Below, one piece after another: positions 41,694-52,000 of a stretch of 64,000 bases of DNA. Origin of the DNA: Pseudomonas fluorescens (lineage in GTDB: Bacteria > Pseudomonadota > Gammaproteobacteria > Pseudomonadales > Pseudomonadaceae); the NCBI RefSeq assembly GCF_902497855.1, contig NZ_CABVHU010000009.1:124001-188000 (forward strand). Direction: 5' to 3'. Position numbers and translations under genes: made by a program. The notes beneath the pieces were generated by a model. It searched no databases. It was not told the DNA's origin and worked only from the letters and a program-made list of their open reading frames with translations. Position 1 is the stretch's first letter. Every line of letters starts with the position of its first letter.

Positions 41694-43355
41694 ATGAGCA
41701 AAAAAAGAACAAACAATCAGCTCATAGTCGTCCCACCGCGTAAAACGACTCCGGACAAGGCCACCAGGAAGGAGTCGCTGTTCGCACGATTGGCACGCCT
41801 GGCAACAAACAGCGCCCGGGTCGTCGCGGCCAGTGCTGAACTGACCACCCAACTGGCTTCAATCGGCGTTGGCACTTCGAAGATCGAGCCTGAGAAAGGT
41901 GATCGGCGTTTCACCCACCCGGCCTGGCGCGAACATCCGGGTTACCGCCGTCTGGGTCAGGCCTATCTGGCCTGGTCACGCAGTGTCAACGGCCTGGCCG
42001 ATCGACTCGACACACCGGATTGGCGTACCCGGGAGCAACTGCGCTTTGCCCTTGATCTATGGACCAGTGCCGCCGCACCGACCAATACCCTGCTGGGTAA
42101 TCCGGCGGCGTTGCAAAAAGCCTTCGATTCGGGCGGAACCAGCCTGCTGCGAGGGAGCAAAAACTGGCTCCACGACGTGCTGCATAATCGCGGCATGCCT
42201 ACTCAGGTGGACGCCAGCGGCTTTAAAGTCGGCGAGAACCTGGGGGTCACCCCAGGTTCGGTGGTGTATCGCTGCGAGGTGTTCGAGCTGATCGAGTATC
42301 ACCCGGTCACCGCCACGGTGCGTGAGCGTCCGGTGCTGCTGGTGCCGCCGATGATCGGCAAGTACTACTTCCTCGACATGGCGCCGGGACGCAGCTTTAT
42401 CGAATACGCGGTCAGTCGCGGCTTGCACTTCTTCACGATCAGTTGGCGCAACCCGAACCCTGAACACGCCGCATGGAATCTCGACACCTACGCCGCCGCC
42501 GTGCTTGAAGCGCTGGAGGTGGTGCGCGAGATTGCCGATGGCGCCGAAGTGAATGCCCATGGCATCTGTGCCGGAGGCTTCATTCTCAGCGCGGCCCTGA
42601 ACCACAGTGTGGCTCAGGGCAAGTGCCCGGTGAACGCCGCGTCCTTTGGTGTGATGTTATTGGACTTCGATTATCCGATGCCCCTCGGCGCGTATTCGCC
42701 GGCCCCCTTGCTGAAGCTGGTCCGTCAGAAATCCACCAGGTCCGGCGTGATGAGTTCGAGCGACATGGCCGCGGCTTTTGCCTGGTTGCGTCCTAACGAC
42801 CTGGTGTGGAATTACTGGCACAACAATTACCTGATGGGTCAATCGCCACCCGCGATCGATGTGATGGCCTGGAATGCCGATGGCACTCGCATGCCGGCGG
42901 CGTTGCACAGCCAGTTCCTCGATGTGTTCCGCGACAACGCCCTGGTCGACGGGCCGTTGACCGTGCTCGGCTCACCCTTCGAGGCGGGCGCTATCGACTG
43001 CGACAGCTATTTCATGGCGGCAGAGGGGGACCATGTAACCCCCTGGAAAGGCTGTTACCAGTCGGCCCAGCTATTTGGTGGCAAGCGCAGCTTCGTGCTC
43101 AGCAACGCGGGGCATATCGCCAGCCTGATCAACTCACTGAGCAACCCCAAGTCACGCCACTTCACTGGTCCGGCGCAGGCATTGGACGCAGATGACTGGT
43201 TGGCGCAGGCCAGCGAGCACTCCGGCACCTGGTGGACACATTGGGCTGACTGGGTGACCGAACGCGCCGGAGCGGAACGCCCGGCACCGACAATGGCCGG
43301 GCGCAAACGCCATGCTGAACTGGAGCCGGCTCCAGGGCGCTACGTCCATGAGTGA
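41694..43355 (+). CDS. Poly(3-hydroxyalkanoate) polymerase-like protein (PhaC-type)
   Basis: A 553-residue PHA synthase homologue. Nucleophile motif HGICAGG (Cys about residue 292, the lipase-box variant of PhaC), catalytic Asp in MAAEGDHVTPWKG and His in LSNAGHIASLIN are all present. So are VPPMIGKYYFLDMAPGRSFIEYAV and the terminal TWWTHWADWV. It polymerises 3-hydroxyacyl-CoA. The canonical phaC1-phaZ-phaC2-phaD context is missing and the N-terminus is lysine-rich (MSKKRTNNQ...). This looks like an additional, stand-alone synthase with unknown monomer preference. Confidence 0.85.
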   Translation: MSKKRTNNQLIVVPPRKTTPDKATRKESLFARLARLATNSARVVAASAELTTQLASIGVGTSKIEPEKGDRRFTHPAWREHPGYRRLGQAYLAWSRSVNGLADRLDTPDWRTREQLRFALDLWTSAAAPTNTLLGNPAALQKAFDSGGTSLLRGSKNWLHDVLHNRGMPTQVDASGFKVGENLGVTPGSVVYRCEVFELIEYHPVTATVRERPVLLVPPMIGKYYFLDMAPGRSFIEYAVSRGLHFFTISWRNPNPEHAAWNLDTYAAAVLEALEVVREIADGAEVNAHGICAGGFILSAALNHSVAQGKCPVNAASFGVMLLDFDYPMPLGAYSPAPLLKLVRQKSTRSGVMSSSDMAAAFAWLRPNDLVWNYWHNNYLMGQSPPAIDVMAWNADGTRMPAALHSQFLDVFRDNALVDGPLTVLGSPFEAGAIDCDSYFMAAEGDHVTPWKGCYQSAQLFGGKRSFVLSNAGHIASLINSLSNPKSRHFTGPAQALDADDWLAQASEHSGTWWTHWADWVTERAGAERPAPTMAGRKRHAELEPAPGRYVHE

Positions 43356-43519
43356 GAAAACAAGACGTGGCACCGATGGACAGGGAAACGTCACCTTCAA
43401 ACACTTCCGCACGGCCCGTCGATACCTAACAATCTCCTTTCCTGCAGCGTAAAAACAAAAAGTAGAAATCAGCGCCCAACCGACGGCACATCATGTTTGG
43501 GTACAAGGAGAGACGACCC

Positions 43520-43786
43520 ATGGGCACCCCGCTCCGCATCAACGAAGCACTTTTGATTGCCGGCCACGCACTCGAACCTTTTCAATGCATCGCCTGGGCT
43601 CCGCAAGACGGTAATGGCGACCTGAGCCTGACCGTCATCGACCGGGCCAGCACGCGCATTTGTCGCAAACAGATTCCAAGCAGTGCCTATTCCGACCCGG
43701 CGCAGCTGGAAAGCCTGCTGGAACAGGTGCGCGCCGAGTTGAACCAGGGGGGCTACACGCTGCCATCCTGGACAATGCCAGGGTAA
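43520..43786 (+). CDS. Small hypothetical protein
   Basis: An 88-residue protein (MGTPLRINEALLIAGHALEPF...) with a strong ribosome site, CAAGGAGAGACGACCC. Composition is balanced: a beta-rich middle (CIAWAPQDGNGDLSLTVIDRAS) and a helix SDPAQLESLLEQVRAELNQGGY. No recognised domain, signal or metal motif. It has its own terminator. Confidence 0.6.
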   Translation: MGTPLRINEALLIAGHALEPFQCIAWAPQDGNGDLSLTVIDRASTRICRKQIPSSAYSDPAQLESLLEQVRAELNQGGYTLPSWTMPG

Positions 43787-43812
43787 GAGGCGGTTGCTGT
43801 TCGCTCATATTC

Positions 43813-43848
43813 ACTCCCCATTTTTCGCAATGAACATGGGGAGTTTTA
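43813..43848 (+). terminator. Rho-independent terminator
   Basis: ACTCCCCAT and ATGGGGAGT form a perfect 9-bp stem with a 14-base loop, followed by TTTACT, 27 bases after the small gene's stop codon. Confidence 0.75.
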
Positions 43849-44148
43849 CTCAATGCAAATCTCCAGATGTCAGCGCCTTTCGGTGCAGATTCACCAGCCC
43901 CGAGTGAACGGCGGGCGTCGATTCAAGGCTATCCCCCACCTCTAACCACCGCACCGCATTCAGCCCACGTGTTTGGCGGGGTAGCGGGTGTCACCGGTTG
44001 TAGGGAAAAAGCGGCTCGCCTGGCACTGGCACTGGCAGCCTGCTAACGCCTTAAGCTAATAACTAAAAAGTATTTATTGGATGTTTTTTAGATCATTTAC
44101 ATTCAGCTCATGAATGCCTCGGTGTTGCCAGACAAACAGCAACGCTAT

Positions 44149-44164
44149 TGTTGCTCAGGCAACA
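44149..44164. promoter_or_regulatory. Candidate SfnR/EBP enhancer site 1
   Basis: TGTTG-CTCAGG-CAACA, an inverted repeat with 6-base spacing, 85 bases upstream of the -24 element. The same TGTTG-N6-CAACA arrangement occurs at 55039-55054 between the other sfn genes. Additional GTTGC/GCAAC half-sites surround it (44138-44176). Confidence 0.6.
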
Positions 44165-44248
44165 GTCGCTCAACAGTTAATGGCCCCGACAACAGCAGTC
44201 GAGACTAAACAATAGATTAACTTATTGTTTTTTATAGCTATTTAACAC

Positions 44249-44264
44249 TGGAACAGCTTTTGCT
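44249..44264 (+). promoter_or_regulatory. Sigma54 (-24/-12) promoter of sfnB-like/sfnR operon
   Basis: TGGAACAGCTTTTGCT matches TGGCAC-N5-TTGCW with one change (A for C at position 4) and exact GG-to-GC spacing. It lies 43 bases upstream of ATG 44307, which supports that start and rules out an in-frame ATG at 44268. Confidence 0.65.
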
Positions 44265-44306
44265 CTGATGGCTGCACCTTCCGCAATTCGAACAGGAACA
44301 GACGCC

Positions 44307-45539
44307 ATGAGCACTCCACTTACCTGCGGAAAACAGCCTGAGGAACAGCCTGTGACCGCCATCCCTACATCCAGACTTGAAACCCCGCTGCAGGTCGCCC
44401 GCACGCTCGCCGCCGAGTTTTCCCGAACCGCCGCCGAACGCGACCATCTGGGCGGCACGCCGAAGGCCGAGCGTGACGAACTGCGCCGCAGCGGCCTGCT
44501 GGCCATGAAAATCGACCAGCAATACGGTGGCCTTGGCGCCAGCTGGAGCGACACCCTGGAAGTGGTGCGCGAGTTCGCCAGGGTCGACAGCTCGATTGCC
44601 CATGTGTTCGGCTTCCAGCATCTGATGCTGGCCACGGTGCGCCTGTTTTCCCGGCCTGAACAGTGGCAGCCCTGGTTCGAACAGACCGCGCGCAACAACT
44701 GGTTCTGGGGCAACGCCCTTAACCCTCTGGACACCCGCACCCTGTCGAAAAAGCTCGCCGGCTGGCGCGAATTTTCCGGGCGCAAGAGTTTCTGCTCGGG
44801 CTCCGCCGATTCGGAAATGCTGATTGCCTCGGCGCTGGACGAATCCACCAGCGGCAAACTGTTGATCGCCGCCATTCCCAGCCACCGCACCGGCATCACC
44901 TTGCATGGCGACTGGGACAATATCGGCCAACGGCAGACCGACAGCGGTAGCGCCACCTTCGAGCGGGTCCGCGTGGAGGAGAATGAATTGCTGCTCGATC
45001 CCGGCCCGCTGAGCACGCCCTTTGCCTGTCTGCGTCCGCTGATAGCCCAACTGACCTTCGTCAATATCTTCCTCGGTATCGCCGAGGGCGCGTTCGAAGA
45101 AGCTCGCAACTACACCCTCAAGGAAACGCGCCCCTGGTTCAAGGCCAACGTCAGCCAGGCCAATCAAGACCCCTACGTCCTGCGCCATTACGGCGAATTC
45201 TGGGTCGGACTGGAAAGCGTGCGCCTGCTCACTGAACGCGCCAACGCCTTGCTCGACAAAGCCTGGAGCAAAGAGCACCGGCTAGGCGCCGAGGAGCGTG
45301 GCCAACTGGCTTTGGCCATTGCCACCGCCAAGGTCGCGGCCACCCGCACCGGCCTGGACCTGACCAGCAGCCTGTTCGAAGTGACCGGCGCCCGCGCCAC
45401 CCATGCCGCGCTGCGCCTTGATCGTCACTGGCGCAACCTGCGCACCCAGACCCTACACGACCCCGTGGACTACAAGCTCCATGAACTGGGTGACTGGGCG
45501 CTCAACACGGCGCTGCCCACTCCGTCCTTTTATTCATAG
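44307..45539 (+). CDS. SfnB-like acyl-CoA dehydrogenase-family flavin monooxygenase (sulfur acquisition)
   Basis: A 410-residue protein of the acyl-CoA dehydrogenase/DszC superfamily: LLAMKIDQQYGGLGASW, a central beta domain (FSGRKSFCSGSADSEMLIASAL), and the C-terminal helical bundle with TGARATHAALRLDRHWRNLRTQTLHDPV. DszC-like members use reduced flavin to oxygenate sulfur compounds rather than oxidise acyl-CoA. Pairing with the sfnR activator and a sigma54 promoter fits the SfnB/SfnA sulfur-acquisition group. AACAGGAACAGACGCC precedes the ATG. SfnR follows after 8 bases. Exact substrate unknown. Confidence 0.82.
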   Translation: MSTPLTCGKQPEEQPVTAIPTSRLETPLQVARTLAAEFSRTAAERDHLGGTPKAERDELRRSGLLAMKIDQQYGGLGASWSDTLEVVREFARVDSSIAHVFGFQHLMLATVRLFSRPEQWQPWFEQTARNNWFWGNALNPLDTRTLSKKLAGWREFSGRKSFCSGSADSEMLIASALDESTSGKLLIAAIPSHRTGITLHGDWDNIGQRQTDSGSATFERVRVEENELLLDPGPLSTPFACLRPLIAQLTFVNIFLGIAEGAFEEARNYTLKETRPWFKANVSQANQDPYVLRHYGEFWVGLESVRLLTERANALLDKAWSKEHRLGAEERGQLALAIATAKVAATRTGLDLTSSLFEVTGARATHAALRLDRHWRNLRTQTLHDPVDYKLHELGDWALNTALPTPSFYS

Positions 45540-45547
45540 GCCCGACC

Positions 45548-46651
<1,104 letters not shown>

Positions 46652-46713
46652 ACTGCGACAGGCTCATCCCTGGCTCAATGAGCAGCGCCAGGGATTATCA
46701 GCCCTGTGCACCG

Positions 46714-47484
46714 TCAAGCCGCATCTCCTGTGCCACCGGTGCCGCCCCCCAGGTAGAAATCCTGAATATCGCTGCGCGCAGCCAACTGCTCGGCCGTGCC
46801 TTCGCTGACGACCCGGCCGCTTTCCAGCACGTAGCCGTACCGGGCATAACGCAGGGCCAGGTTGATGTTCTGCTCGGCAATCAAAAAGCTCACGCCATCG
46901 CGCTGATTGAGCTGGTGGATAATCTCGAAGATCTCCTCGACAATCTGCGGCGCCAGCCCCATCGAAGGCTCGTCCAGCAACACCAGTTGTGGCCGGGCCA
47001 TCAGCGCCCGGCCAAGCGCAACCATCTGTTGTTCACCGCCAGAGGTGTAACCGGCCAGGCTTTTGCGCCGCAGCTTGAGTCGCGGAAACTGGCTGTAGAT
47101 ACGTTCCAGGTCAGCCTTGAGTTGCCCACGGGACACCTGACGCGCAAAGGCGCCCGTCAGCAGGTTTTCCTCCACGGTCAGTTGGGCAAAACAATGCCGG
47201 CCTTCCAGCACCTGCACCAGTCCGCTGGCCACCAGGCTATGGGGCGTACTGCGCGTGACATCCTGGCCTCGATATAGAATCCGCCCCTGCACCACCTCGC
47301 CCCGCTCGGCCCTCAACAGATTGGACGCGGCCTTCAACGTGGTGCTTTTGCCGGCACCGTTGGCCCCCAGCAACACCACGATCTGGCCTTGCGGCACCAC
47401 CAGGGATACCCCGCGCACGGCGAGGATTGCCTGGTCATAAAGGACTTCAATCGCGTCGATCTGCAAGATCGGTACTGGGTTCAT
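46714..47484 (-). CDS. Branched-chain-type ABC transporter ATPase (LivF-like)
   Basis: A 256-residue ABC ATPase: Walker A GANGAGKST, Q-loop, signature TSGGEQQM, Walker B LVLLDEPSMGL. The LivF hallmarks SLVVPQGQIVVLLG and the short C-terminal domain are present. The start at 47484 follows TTGGAGAGAACAGC. It is the last gene of the sfnF-sfnG-ABC operon but is separated from the binding-protein gene by about 280 bases of REP repeats, which may lower its expression. Confidence 0.88.
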   Translation of the reverse strand: MNPVPILQIDAIEVLYDQAILAVRGVSLVVPQGQIVVLLGANGAGKSTTLKAASNLLRAERGEVVQGRILYRGQDVTRSTPHSLVASGLVQVLEGRHCFAQLTVEENLLTGAFARQVSRGQLKADLERIYSQFPRLKLRRKSLAGYTSGGEQQMVALGRALMARPQLVLLDEPSMGLAPQIVEEIFEIIHQLNQRDGVSFLIAEQNINLALRYARYGYVLESGRVVSEGTAEQLAARSDIQDFYLGGGTGGTGDAA

Positions 47485-47512
47485 GCTGTTCTCTCCAAGT
47501 AAGCCGAGCATC

Positions 47513-47762
47513 CTGTAGGAGCTGGCTTGCCAGCGATGGACTTAAATGCGCCGCGTTAACCCAGGAAACACGTGTTTTCGTTAACGATCTTCGCTGGCAA
47601 GCCAGCTCCTACATGGGCCGCGTTGACCCAGGAAACACGGGTTTTCGTTAACGATCTTCGCTGGCAAGCCAGCTCCTATATGGGCCGCGTTGACCCAGGA
47701 AACACGTGTTTTCGTTAACGATCTTCGCTGCGGTGCGACGATCCGACAAGCCAGCTCCTACA
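47513..47762. repeat. REP array with three 67-bp tandem units
   Basis: A unit beginning CCGCGTT(A/G)ACCCAGGAAACACG and ending in TTCGCTGGCAAGCCAGCTCCTA recurs at 47551, 47618 and 47685. Unit 1 is preceded by an inverted REP (GTAGGAGCTGGCTTGCCAGCGA). Unit 3 is interrupted by GCGGTGCGACGATCCGA inside the REP core. The array lies between livK- and livF-like genes. Confidence 0.9.
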
Positions 47763-47767
47763 CATAA

Positions 47768-49090
47768 TTAGCTGTCCTGGGTGCAATCGCGCGGCGTGAT
47801 GCCCTTTTCCCTGGCGTACTGGTGCGACGAGGCTTCAATGATCGGCCTGAGCAAGGCACGGTCGGCCTGCACCCAGTCACTGATCAGTTTCCACTGGCTG
47901 CCATCCCACTGCTGGAAGCGCACCGCCCCGCCCCCTTCATGGTCCGAGCACGACAGCTGCAAGGGTTGCACCAGGCCCAGCGCACCCAGCTCCTCGAGGC
48001 GGGCATCGTCCAGCTTGAGATGCTCGAAACCCCAGCGCACCTGCTCGCCGGTAAGCGGCTGCTTGCCGAATTTTTTCTGGGCAATGCGCACGGCTTCAAC
48101 GTTGAGAATGCCGTTCACCACCCCGAGGTTGTAATACACGGTGCCAAAGCGTTTCGGATCGGCCAGGTCACCATTGCCCTTGGCCACCACCTGCTGCTGG
48201 ATACCTTGCAGGACCGGGAAATCAGTGCCCGAAGGGTGCGTGGTGATCGCGATATAGCCTTTGGCGGCGGCACCGGCGGGGGCGGCATCGTCCTCGGAGT
48301 TGCTCCAGATGTTGCCGATGATGTGGTCCGCCGGGAAGCCGACCTTCTGCGCGGTTTTCAACGCCACCGGGTTCATCACGCCCCAGCCGCGCAGAATCAC
48401 CCAGTCGGGTTTTTCCCGGCGAATGTTGAGCCATTGCGACTGCTGCTCGTTGCCTGGATGGGGCACTTCCAGCAGGGTCAGCTTGAACCCGTACTTATCG
48501 GCCAGGGTCTGCAACACCTCATTGGTTTCCTTGCCGTAGGGCGAGCCGTGATACAGGGTGACGATCTTCTTGCCCTTGAGCTGGTCCAGGCCACCGGCCT
48601 GCTGGCCGATGTAGTTGATGATCGCCGACACTTCGGAGTACGGGTTCAGCTGCAAGGGGAAGGCATAGGGGAATACGCTGCCGTCAGTGGAATCGGTACG
48701 GCCGTGGTTGATGGTAATCAGCGGCAGTTTGTCCGCGGTCGAGCGCTCCAGCGTGGCATAGGCAATGCCCACCGACAGCGGATTGGTCGCGGCGGCAGGC
48801 GCGCCATTGAGGCCTTTTTTCAGGCGTTCGTAGCACTCCACGCCCTTCTCGACCACGTATTCGGTTTCGCACTCGCTCCAGGTCAGCTTGACGCCGTCGA
48901 CCCCACCCTTGGCATTGACGTACTTGAGGTAGTCGATAAAACCACCAAAAAACCCGGTACCACCGGCGGCATAAGGACCCACCCGATAGCTCTGCAGCGG
49001 GAAGTACTGTTCGTTAGCCGCCTGAGCGGTAAAGGCGGCGCTCAGGCTGATTGCCAGCGCCAGGCCACTGAGTAGAGAACGTTTGGACAT
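47768..49090 (-). CDS. ABC transporter periplasmic substrate-binding protein (LivK-like)
   Basis: A 440-residue type I periplasmic binding protein with a Sec signal peptide (MSKRSLLSGLALAISLSAAFTAQA, cleaved near A25). The mature part starts NEQYFPLQSYRVGPYAAGGTG and contains GKKIVTLYHGSPYGKETNEVL and DWVILRGWGVMNPVALK. It resembles the larger aromatic/amide-binding members rather than Leu-binding ones. In an operon with SfnG it may capture a sulfur-containing organic compound. Ligand unknown. Confidence 0.85.
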   Translation of the reverse strand: MSKRSLLSGLALAISLSAAFTAQAANEQYFPLQSYRVGPYAAGGTGFFGGFIDYLKYVNAKGGVDGVKLTWSECETEYVVEKGVECYERLKKGLNGAPAAATNPLSVGIAYATLERSTADKLPLITINHGRTDSTDGSVFPYAFPLQLNPYSEVSAIINYIGQQAGGLDQLKGKKIVTLYHGSPYGKETNEVLQTLADKYGFKLTLLEVPHPGNEQQSQWLNIRREKPDWVILRGWGVMNPVALKTAQKVGFPADHIIGNIWSNSEDDAAPAGAAAKGYIAITTHPSGTDFPVLQGIQQQVVAKGNGDLADPKRFGTVYYNLGVVNGILNVEAVRIAQKKFGKQPLTGEQVRWGFEHLKLDDARLEELGALGLVQPLQLSCSDHEGGGAVRFQQWDGSQWKLISDWVQADRALLRPIIEASSHQYAREKGITPRDCTQDS

Positions 49091-49165
49091 CGGTATTTTC
49101 CTTATCAGGATTTCGCACGTTTACCGCGGGAGGATCGAAGCGCAGACCCTGCCTGCGCCGTTAGC

Positions 49166-50233
49166 TCAGTAGCGCAGCGGCCACAACCGGGCGCGCTCGC
49201 GAAATGTTTGCCAGAGGCGCGCCAGGCCCTCTGGCTCCTTGACCAGAAACACAATGATCAGGGCGCCAAATGCCATCTTCTGCAGGTTTTCCATTTGCCC
49301 GGCATCGATCAGCCCGGCCGGCAACAAGGCCACCAGGTTCGACAGCACCACCGGAAACAGCACGATGAACGCCGCGCCCAGGAAATTGCCGAGGATGCTG
49401 CCCAGGCCACCGATAATGATGATGAACAGGATCTGGAACGACCGATTCAGATCGAAACCGTGGGGCTCCACAGTGCCAAGGTAAGTGAAGGCCCACAGCG
49501 CTCCGGCCACCCCGAGATAGAAACCGCTGATGGCAAACGCCAGCAGCTTGGTCTTGAGCAACGCAATGCCCATCACCGCGGCGGCCGTGTCCATGTCACG
49601 CACGGCCATCCAGTTTCGCCCCAGTTCGCTGCGCACCAGGTTTTTGCCCAGCCAGAACAACGCCACCACCACCCCCAGTGTCAGCAGGTAACGACCCACC
49701 GGCGAGTTCAGGTCCACCCCCAGAATCTCCAGGCGCGGTGCGCTGATCACCCCCGAAGCGCTGTTGTTGGAGAACCAGCTGAAGCGGGTCAGCGCCCAGG
49801 TCACAAAGAACTGCGCGGCGAGGGTCGACACCAGCAGATAGAAGCCCTTGATCCGCAGGCTGGGCAGGCCGAACAGCACCGCCACCAGCGCAGCCACTCC
49901 CCCGCCCAAGGCCATGCTGAGCAACAACGGCGAGCCCGGCACCCGCAATTCAACGTTGTAAGTGGCAAAGGCGCCCACCGCCATGAATGCCGCCGAGCCC
50001 AGCGACAACTGCCCGGCATAGCCGGTCAGCAGGTTCAGCCCCAGCCCGGCCAGCGACAGCACCAGGAATGGAATCAGAATGGCGCTGAACCAATAGTCGT
50101 TACCCAGATACGGCACACCCACAAAGGCCAACAGCAGCAAGGCAACCAGGCCGTAACGGTCCTGACGCAGGCGAAACACCCGGCGGTCCTGGGCATAGCG
50201 AGTACTGAACTGACCGGCTTCCTGATAAAACAT
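49166..50233 (-). CDS. Branched-chain-type ABC permease (LivM-like)
   Basis: A 355-residue inner-membrane permease with about ten helices: LNLLTGYAGQLSLGSAAFMAVGAFATY, LRIKGFYLLVSTLAAQFFVTW and IIIIGGLGSILGNFLGAAFIVLFP are LivM signatures. The start at 50233 follows AAGGAGAGGCGTG. It sits 11 bases after the LivH gene. Confidence 0.88.
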   Translation of the reverse strand: MFYQEAGQFSTRYAQDRRVFRLRQDRYGLVALLLLAFVGVPYLGNDYWFSAILIPFLVLSLAGLGLNLLTGYAGQLSLGSAAFMAVGAFATYNVELRVPGSPLLLSMALGGGVAALVAVLFGLPSLRIKGFYLLVSTLAAQFFVTWALTRFSWFSNNSASGVISAPRLEILGVDLNSPVGRYLLTLGVVVALFWLGKNLVRSELGRNWMAVRDMDTAAAVMGIALLKTKLLAFAISGFYLGVAGALWAFTYLGTVEPHGFDLNRSFQILFIIIIGGLGSILGNFLGAAFIVLFPVVLSNLVALLPAGLIDAGQMENLQKMAFGALIIVFLVKEPEGLARLWQTFRERARLWPLRY

Positions 50234-50244
50234 CACGCCTCTCC

Positions 50245-51126
50245 TTAAACCCGCTCGATCGCGCGTTCGCCAAATAACCCGGCCGGCCGCACCAGCAGGA
50301 ACAGCAGCGCCAGCACATAGGGAAACCAGTTCTCGATGCCGCCGCCGATGACGGGGCCCAGGTACACCTCGGCCAGCTTCTCCGAGGCGCCGATGATCAA
50401 CCCGCCGACAATGGCCCCACTGATCGAGGTAAAGCCGCCGATGATCAGCACCGGCAAGGCCTTGAGCACCACCAGCGACAGCGAAAACTGCACCCCCAGC
50501 CGCGCGCCCCAGAGCAGGCCGGCCACCAGTCCGACAAACCCGGCCACCGCCCACACCAACACCCAGACCCGTTGCAGGCGGATGCCCACGGCCAACGCCG
50601 CCAGCGGGTCATCGGCCACGGCACGCAACGACAAACCGATTCGGGTCTTGTTAAACAGCAGCGACAGCGCCAACACCAGCAACGCGGCGGTCAGGGCGGC
50701 AAAAATATCGAACTGCGACAGCAGCATGCCGCCCAGTTCCAGTGGCTCGTCACTGATGCCCAGTTCCAGACCATGGACCTGGGCGCCCCACAGCGCCTGG
50801 GCAAACCCTTCGATCACGTAGGACAAGCCGAGGGTGGCCATGAACAAGGTGATCGGCGGACGGTTGACCAGCGGGCGCAACACCACCCGCTCCACCGCCA
50901 CCGCCAGCAGTACCATCGCCGCCAGGCTGATGGCAAAGGCCAGCCAGAACGGCACCCCGCGCTCCAGCAGGCTGACAAACGTCAGCGCCGAAAACAGCAC
51001 CATGGCGCCCTGGGCGAAGTTGAAGACGCCGGACGCCTTGTAGATCAGGACAAAACCGATAGCCACCAGGGCGTACATCACCCCGGCCAGCAACCCGCCG
51101 ATCAACACCTCGAAGAAAAATTCCAT
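50245..51126 (-). CDS. Branched-chain-type ABC permease (LivH-like)
   Basis: A 293-residue permease with about eight helices: GGLLAGVMYALVAIGFVLIYKASGVFNFAQGAM is the LivH N-terminal signature, followed by SLRAVADDPLAALAVGI and LKALPVLIIGGFTSISGAIVGGLIIG. It pairs with the LivM-like protein to form the transmembrane channel. Confidence 0.9.
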   Translation of the reverse strand: MEFFFEVLIGGLLAGVMYALVAIGFVLIYKASGVFNFAQGAMVLFSALTFVSLLERGVPFWLAFAISLAAMVLLAVAVERVVLRPLVNRPPITLFMATLGLSYVIEGFAQALWGAQVHGLELGISDEPLELGGMLLSQFDIFAALTAALLVLALSLLFNKTRIGLSLRAVADDPLAALAVGIRLQRVWVLVWAVAGFVGLVAGLLWGARLGVQFSLSLVVLKALPVLIIGGFTSISGAIVGGLIIGASEKLAEVYLGPVIGGGIENWFPYVLALLFLLVRPAGLFGERAIERV

Positions 51127-51194
51127 GAGCCTTCCTGTTTTGCGGGCAAAGAGTCCCCGGCCACCCGAGCGCAGGCGGCGTTGTTGATTCGGGG

Positions 51195-51986
51195 TTAGTG
51201 GCGCGTGCCTAGGTAGGCGGCAATCACCTCGGGGTTTTGCCGCACCTCATCGGGCGGGCCGTCACCGATCTTGCGGCCGTAGTCGAGCACCACCACGTGA
51301 TCGCTGATGCCCATGACCACGCCGATGTCGTGCTCGATCAACACCACCGTGGTCCCCAGCTCACGGTTGATGTCGACGATGAACCGGCTCATCTGCTGCT
51401 TCTCTTCGGCGTTCATTCCGGCCATCGGTTCGTCCAGCAGCAGCAACCTCGGTTCGGCGGCCAGGGCACGGGCCAGTTCCACCCGCTTCTGCAAGCCATA
51501 CGGCAGCTTGCCGACCAGGGTGTCGCGCCAGGGCTGGAGGTGCAGAAAGTCGATGATCCGTTCGGCGGCCTCACGCTGGCGGTCGTCTTCGCCCGCGGCG
51601 CGGCCGATGCGCAGGGCCTGCTCGATCCAGCTGCTGCGACGCTTGAGGGTGCGTCCGGTCAGCACGTTGTCGAGCACACTCATGCCTTTGAACAAGGCGA
51701 TGTTCTGAAAGGTGCGGGCAATGCCGCGCACCGCCACATCACGCGGGCGCATGCGCCGGTACGCTTCTGCGGCAAAGCGGATGCGCCCCTGCTGGGCCTG
51801 GTACACGCCGTTGATCACATTCAGCAGTGAGCTTTTACCCGCGCCATTGGGGCCGATCAAGGCGCAAATCTCCCCGGTGGCCACGGCAAAGCTGATGTCG
51901 GTCACCGCCTTGACGCCCTTGAACGACAAGCCAATGTTTTCCAGCACCAGCAGATGTTCAACCTGTGTCGCCTGTGTCTGTGTCAT
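51195..51986 (-). CDS. Branched-chain-type ABC ATPase (LivG-like)
   Basis: A 263-residue ABC ATPase: Walker A GPNGAGKSS, signature LPYGLQKRVELARAL, Walker B LLLLDEPMAGMN, H-loop IEHDIGVVMGISDHVVVLDYG. It has the LivG-type insertion after the Q-loop (LFKGMSVLDNVLTGR...). It lies 14 bases after the AMP-ligase-like gene and 68 bases before livH. Confidence 0.9.
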   Translation of the reverse strand: MTQTQATQVEHLLVLENIGLSFKGVKAVTDISFAVATGEICALIGPNGAGKSSLLNVINGVYQAQQGRIRFAAEAYRRMRPRDVAVRGIARTFQNIALFKGMSVLDNVLTGRTLKRRSSWIEQALRIGRAAGEDDRQREAAERIIDFLHLQPWRDTLVGKLPYGLQKRVELARALAAEPRLLLLDEPMAGMNAEEKQQMSRFIVDINRELGTTVVLIEHDIGVVMGISDHVVVLDYGRKIGDGPPDEVRQNPEVIAAYLGTRH

Positions 51987-52000
51987 GCGTCATGTCCTTG

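Noticed and set aside
44015..44040. Repeated TGGCAC words that look like sigma54 -24 elements
   Set aside because: No GC dinucleotide occurs at the required distance downstream; the promoter at 44249 has correct spacing instead.
47513..47762. CRISPR array
   Set aside because: The spacers between repeats are themselves nearly identical, the units contain REP palindromes, and no cas genes are present.
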